Source: Methanobacteriota archaeon
GTDB lineage: Archaea > Thermoplasmatota > DTKX01 > GCA-020343715
Direction: 5' to 3'
Length of the DNA stretch: 5,454 bases
Assembly: GCA_030597775.1 (NCBI GenBank)
Contig: JAUVRF010000148.1
Span: forward strand, 1 to 5,454
The notes under the pieces: generated by a model
Database searches by the model: none
Told to the model about the DNA's origin: nothing
What the model saw: the letters and a program-made list of their open reading frames with translations, nothing else
Made by a program: the position numbers and the translations under genes
Shown: positions 4,971-5,454 of the stretch, in pieces
Layout of the letters: the number at the start of each line of letters is the position of its first letter
Numbering within the stretch: the stretch's first letter is position 1

Positions 4971-5454
4971 GTGATGGCCGTCGACGACGGCCCCTTCAAG
5001 TTCGAGGACCAGGCCAGCCTCCTGGTGGGCCTCGTGGTGAGGGGTACGGGCTACCTGGAGGCCGTGTACTCCTCCTCGGTGAGCGTTGACAGGCTCGACG
5101 CGACCGATGCCGTCGCCCATCTGGTGATGAGCAGCCGTCAGCTGCCCCAGCTCAAGGCGGTGCTGCTGGACGGGCTCACCCTGGCGGGCTTCAACGTGGT
5201 GGACATCGAGGCCCTCCACCGCGCTACGGACCTGCCGGTGCTGACCGTGGTGGACAAGGTGCCGGACCCGGAAGGCATCCGCAGCGCCCTCGAGGGCAGG
5301 TTCCCGGACTGGGAGGAGCGGTATCGGCTCATCTCCGCGCCCGAGACCCACACGATGGACCTTCCCGACGGTGGTACTCTGACATGCCACATGGTCGGGA
5401 TGGACGTCAAGGAGGCCCGGGAATTGCTCAGGGTCACCACCCTTCGCGGTCACC
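4971..5454 (+). CDS. DUF99/UPF0215 protein (endonuclease V-like fold), 3' end outside window
   Basis: The first ~161 residues of a DUF99 protein (COG1628, an archaeal family related in fold to endonuclease V; biochemical role unknown); the frame stays open to the right edge. Family-like landmarks: MAVDDGPF near the start, LVGLVVRGTGYLEAVYSSSVSVD, LDATDAV, SSRQLPQLKAVLLDGLTLAGFNVVDIEAL and LPVLTVVDKVPDPEGI. D5/D6 and D67 sit on strands comparable to two of the acidic metal ligands of endonuclease V; the match is inferred. The family's usual SRH is SRQ here. GTG 4971 is taken as start because GGAGG (4958-4962) is 8 bases before it. Homologues usually begin nearer KREVRVLGIDDGPF, and the in-frame codons from CTG 4953 (LKEEVSV) look like that missing piece, so the true start may be upstream. 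It is 34 bases after pth2 and probably in the same transcript. Confidence 0.88.
   Translation, partial: MMAVDDGPFKFEDQASLLVGLVVRGTGYLEAVYSSSVSVDRLDATDAVAHLVMSSRQLPQLKAVLLDGLTLAGFNVVDIEALHRATDLPVLTVVDKVPDPEGIRSALEGRFPDWEERYRLISAPETHTMDLPDGGTLTCHMVGMDVKEARELLRVTTLRGH

Overview
The window looks like a stretch of chromosome from a GC-rich archaeon. Evidence is an archaeal-type peptidyl-tRNA hydrolase (Pth2), DUF99/UPF0215 and DUF1616-like proteins, a ferredoxin-dependent 2-oxoacid oxidoreductase, TATA-like boxes about 25-30 bases ahead of starts, one probably leaderless gene, and Shine-Dalgarno sites matching the archaeal GGAGGTGATC consensus. A euryarchaeal, possibly Thermoplasmatota-like, source is my guess; nothing here fixes the lineage. 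No mobile element, RNA gene or CRISPR array was seen, and codon use looks uniform except in one low-complexity tail.

Layout: (1) 1-1612, plus strand: the end of the alpha subunit and the whole beta subunit of a 2-oxoacid:ferredoxin oxidoreductase (korA-korB), overlapping by 7 bases. (2) 1617-2352, minus strand: two adjacent thioredoxin-fold genes with CPVC and CAAC active sites, meeting korB tail to tail with a 4-base gap. (3) 2353-2521: a divergent control region with a TATA-like box for each direction and nested inverted repeats between them. (4) 2522-3640, plus strand: a GT4-type glycosyltransferase whose GTG start lies where transcription should begin. (5) 3720-4571: a three-helix membrane protein of DUF1616 type with a long coiled coil and a Glu/Lys repeat tail encoded by a 12-bp minisatellite. 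(6) 4577-4936: Pth2. (7) 4971 to the window end: a DUF99 (endonuclease V-like fold) protein, cut by the edge, with an ambiguous start.

How they work together: KorAB oxidises 2-oxoacids to acyl-CoA and reduces ferredoxin. The thioredoxin pair is a separate redox unit. The membrane protein, Pth2 and DUF99 genes are closely spaced on one strand and are probably co-transcribed. The least explained items are the charged-helix tail and its DNA repeat, the 10-bp tandem duplication that supplies the second thioredoxin's ribosome site and start codon, the repeat structure in the divergent promoter, and the DUF99 start. I did not find a convincing new multi-gene system; most of the window is ordinary archaeal housekeeping.
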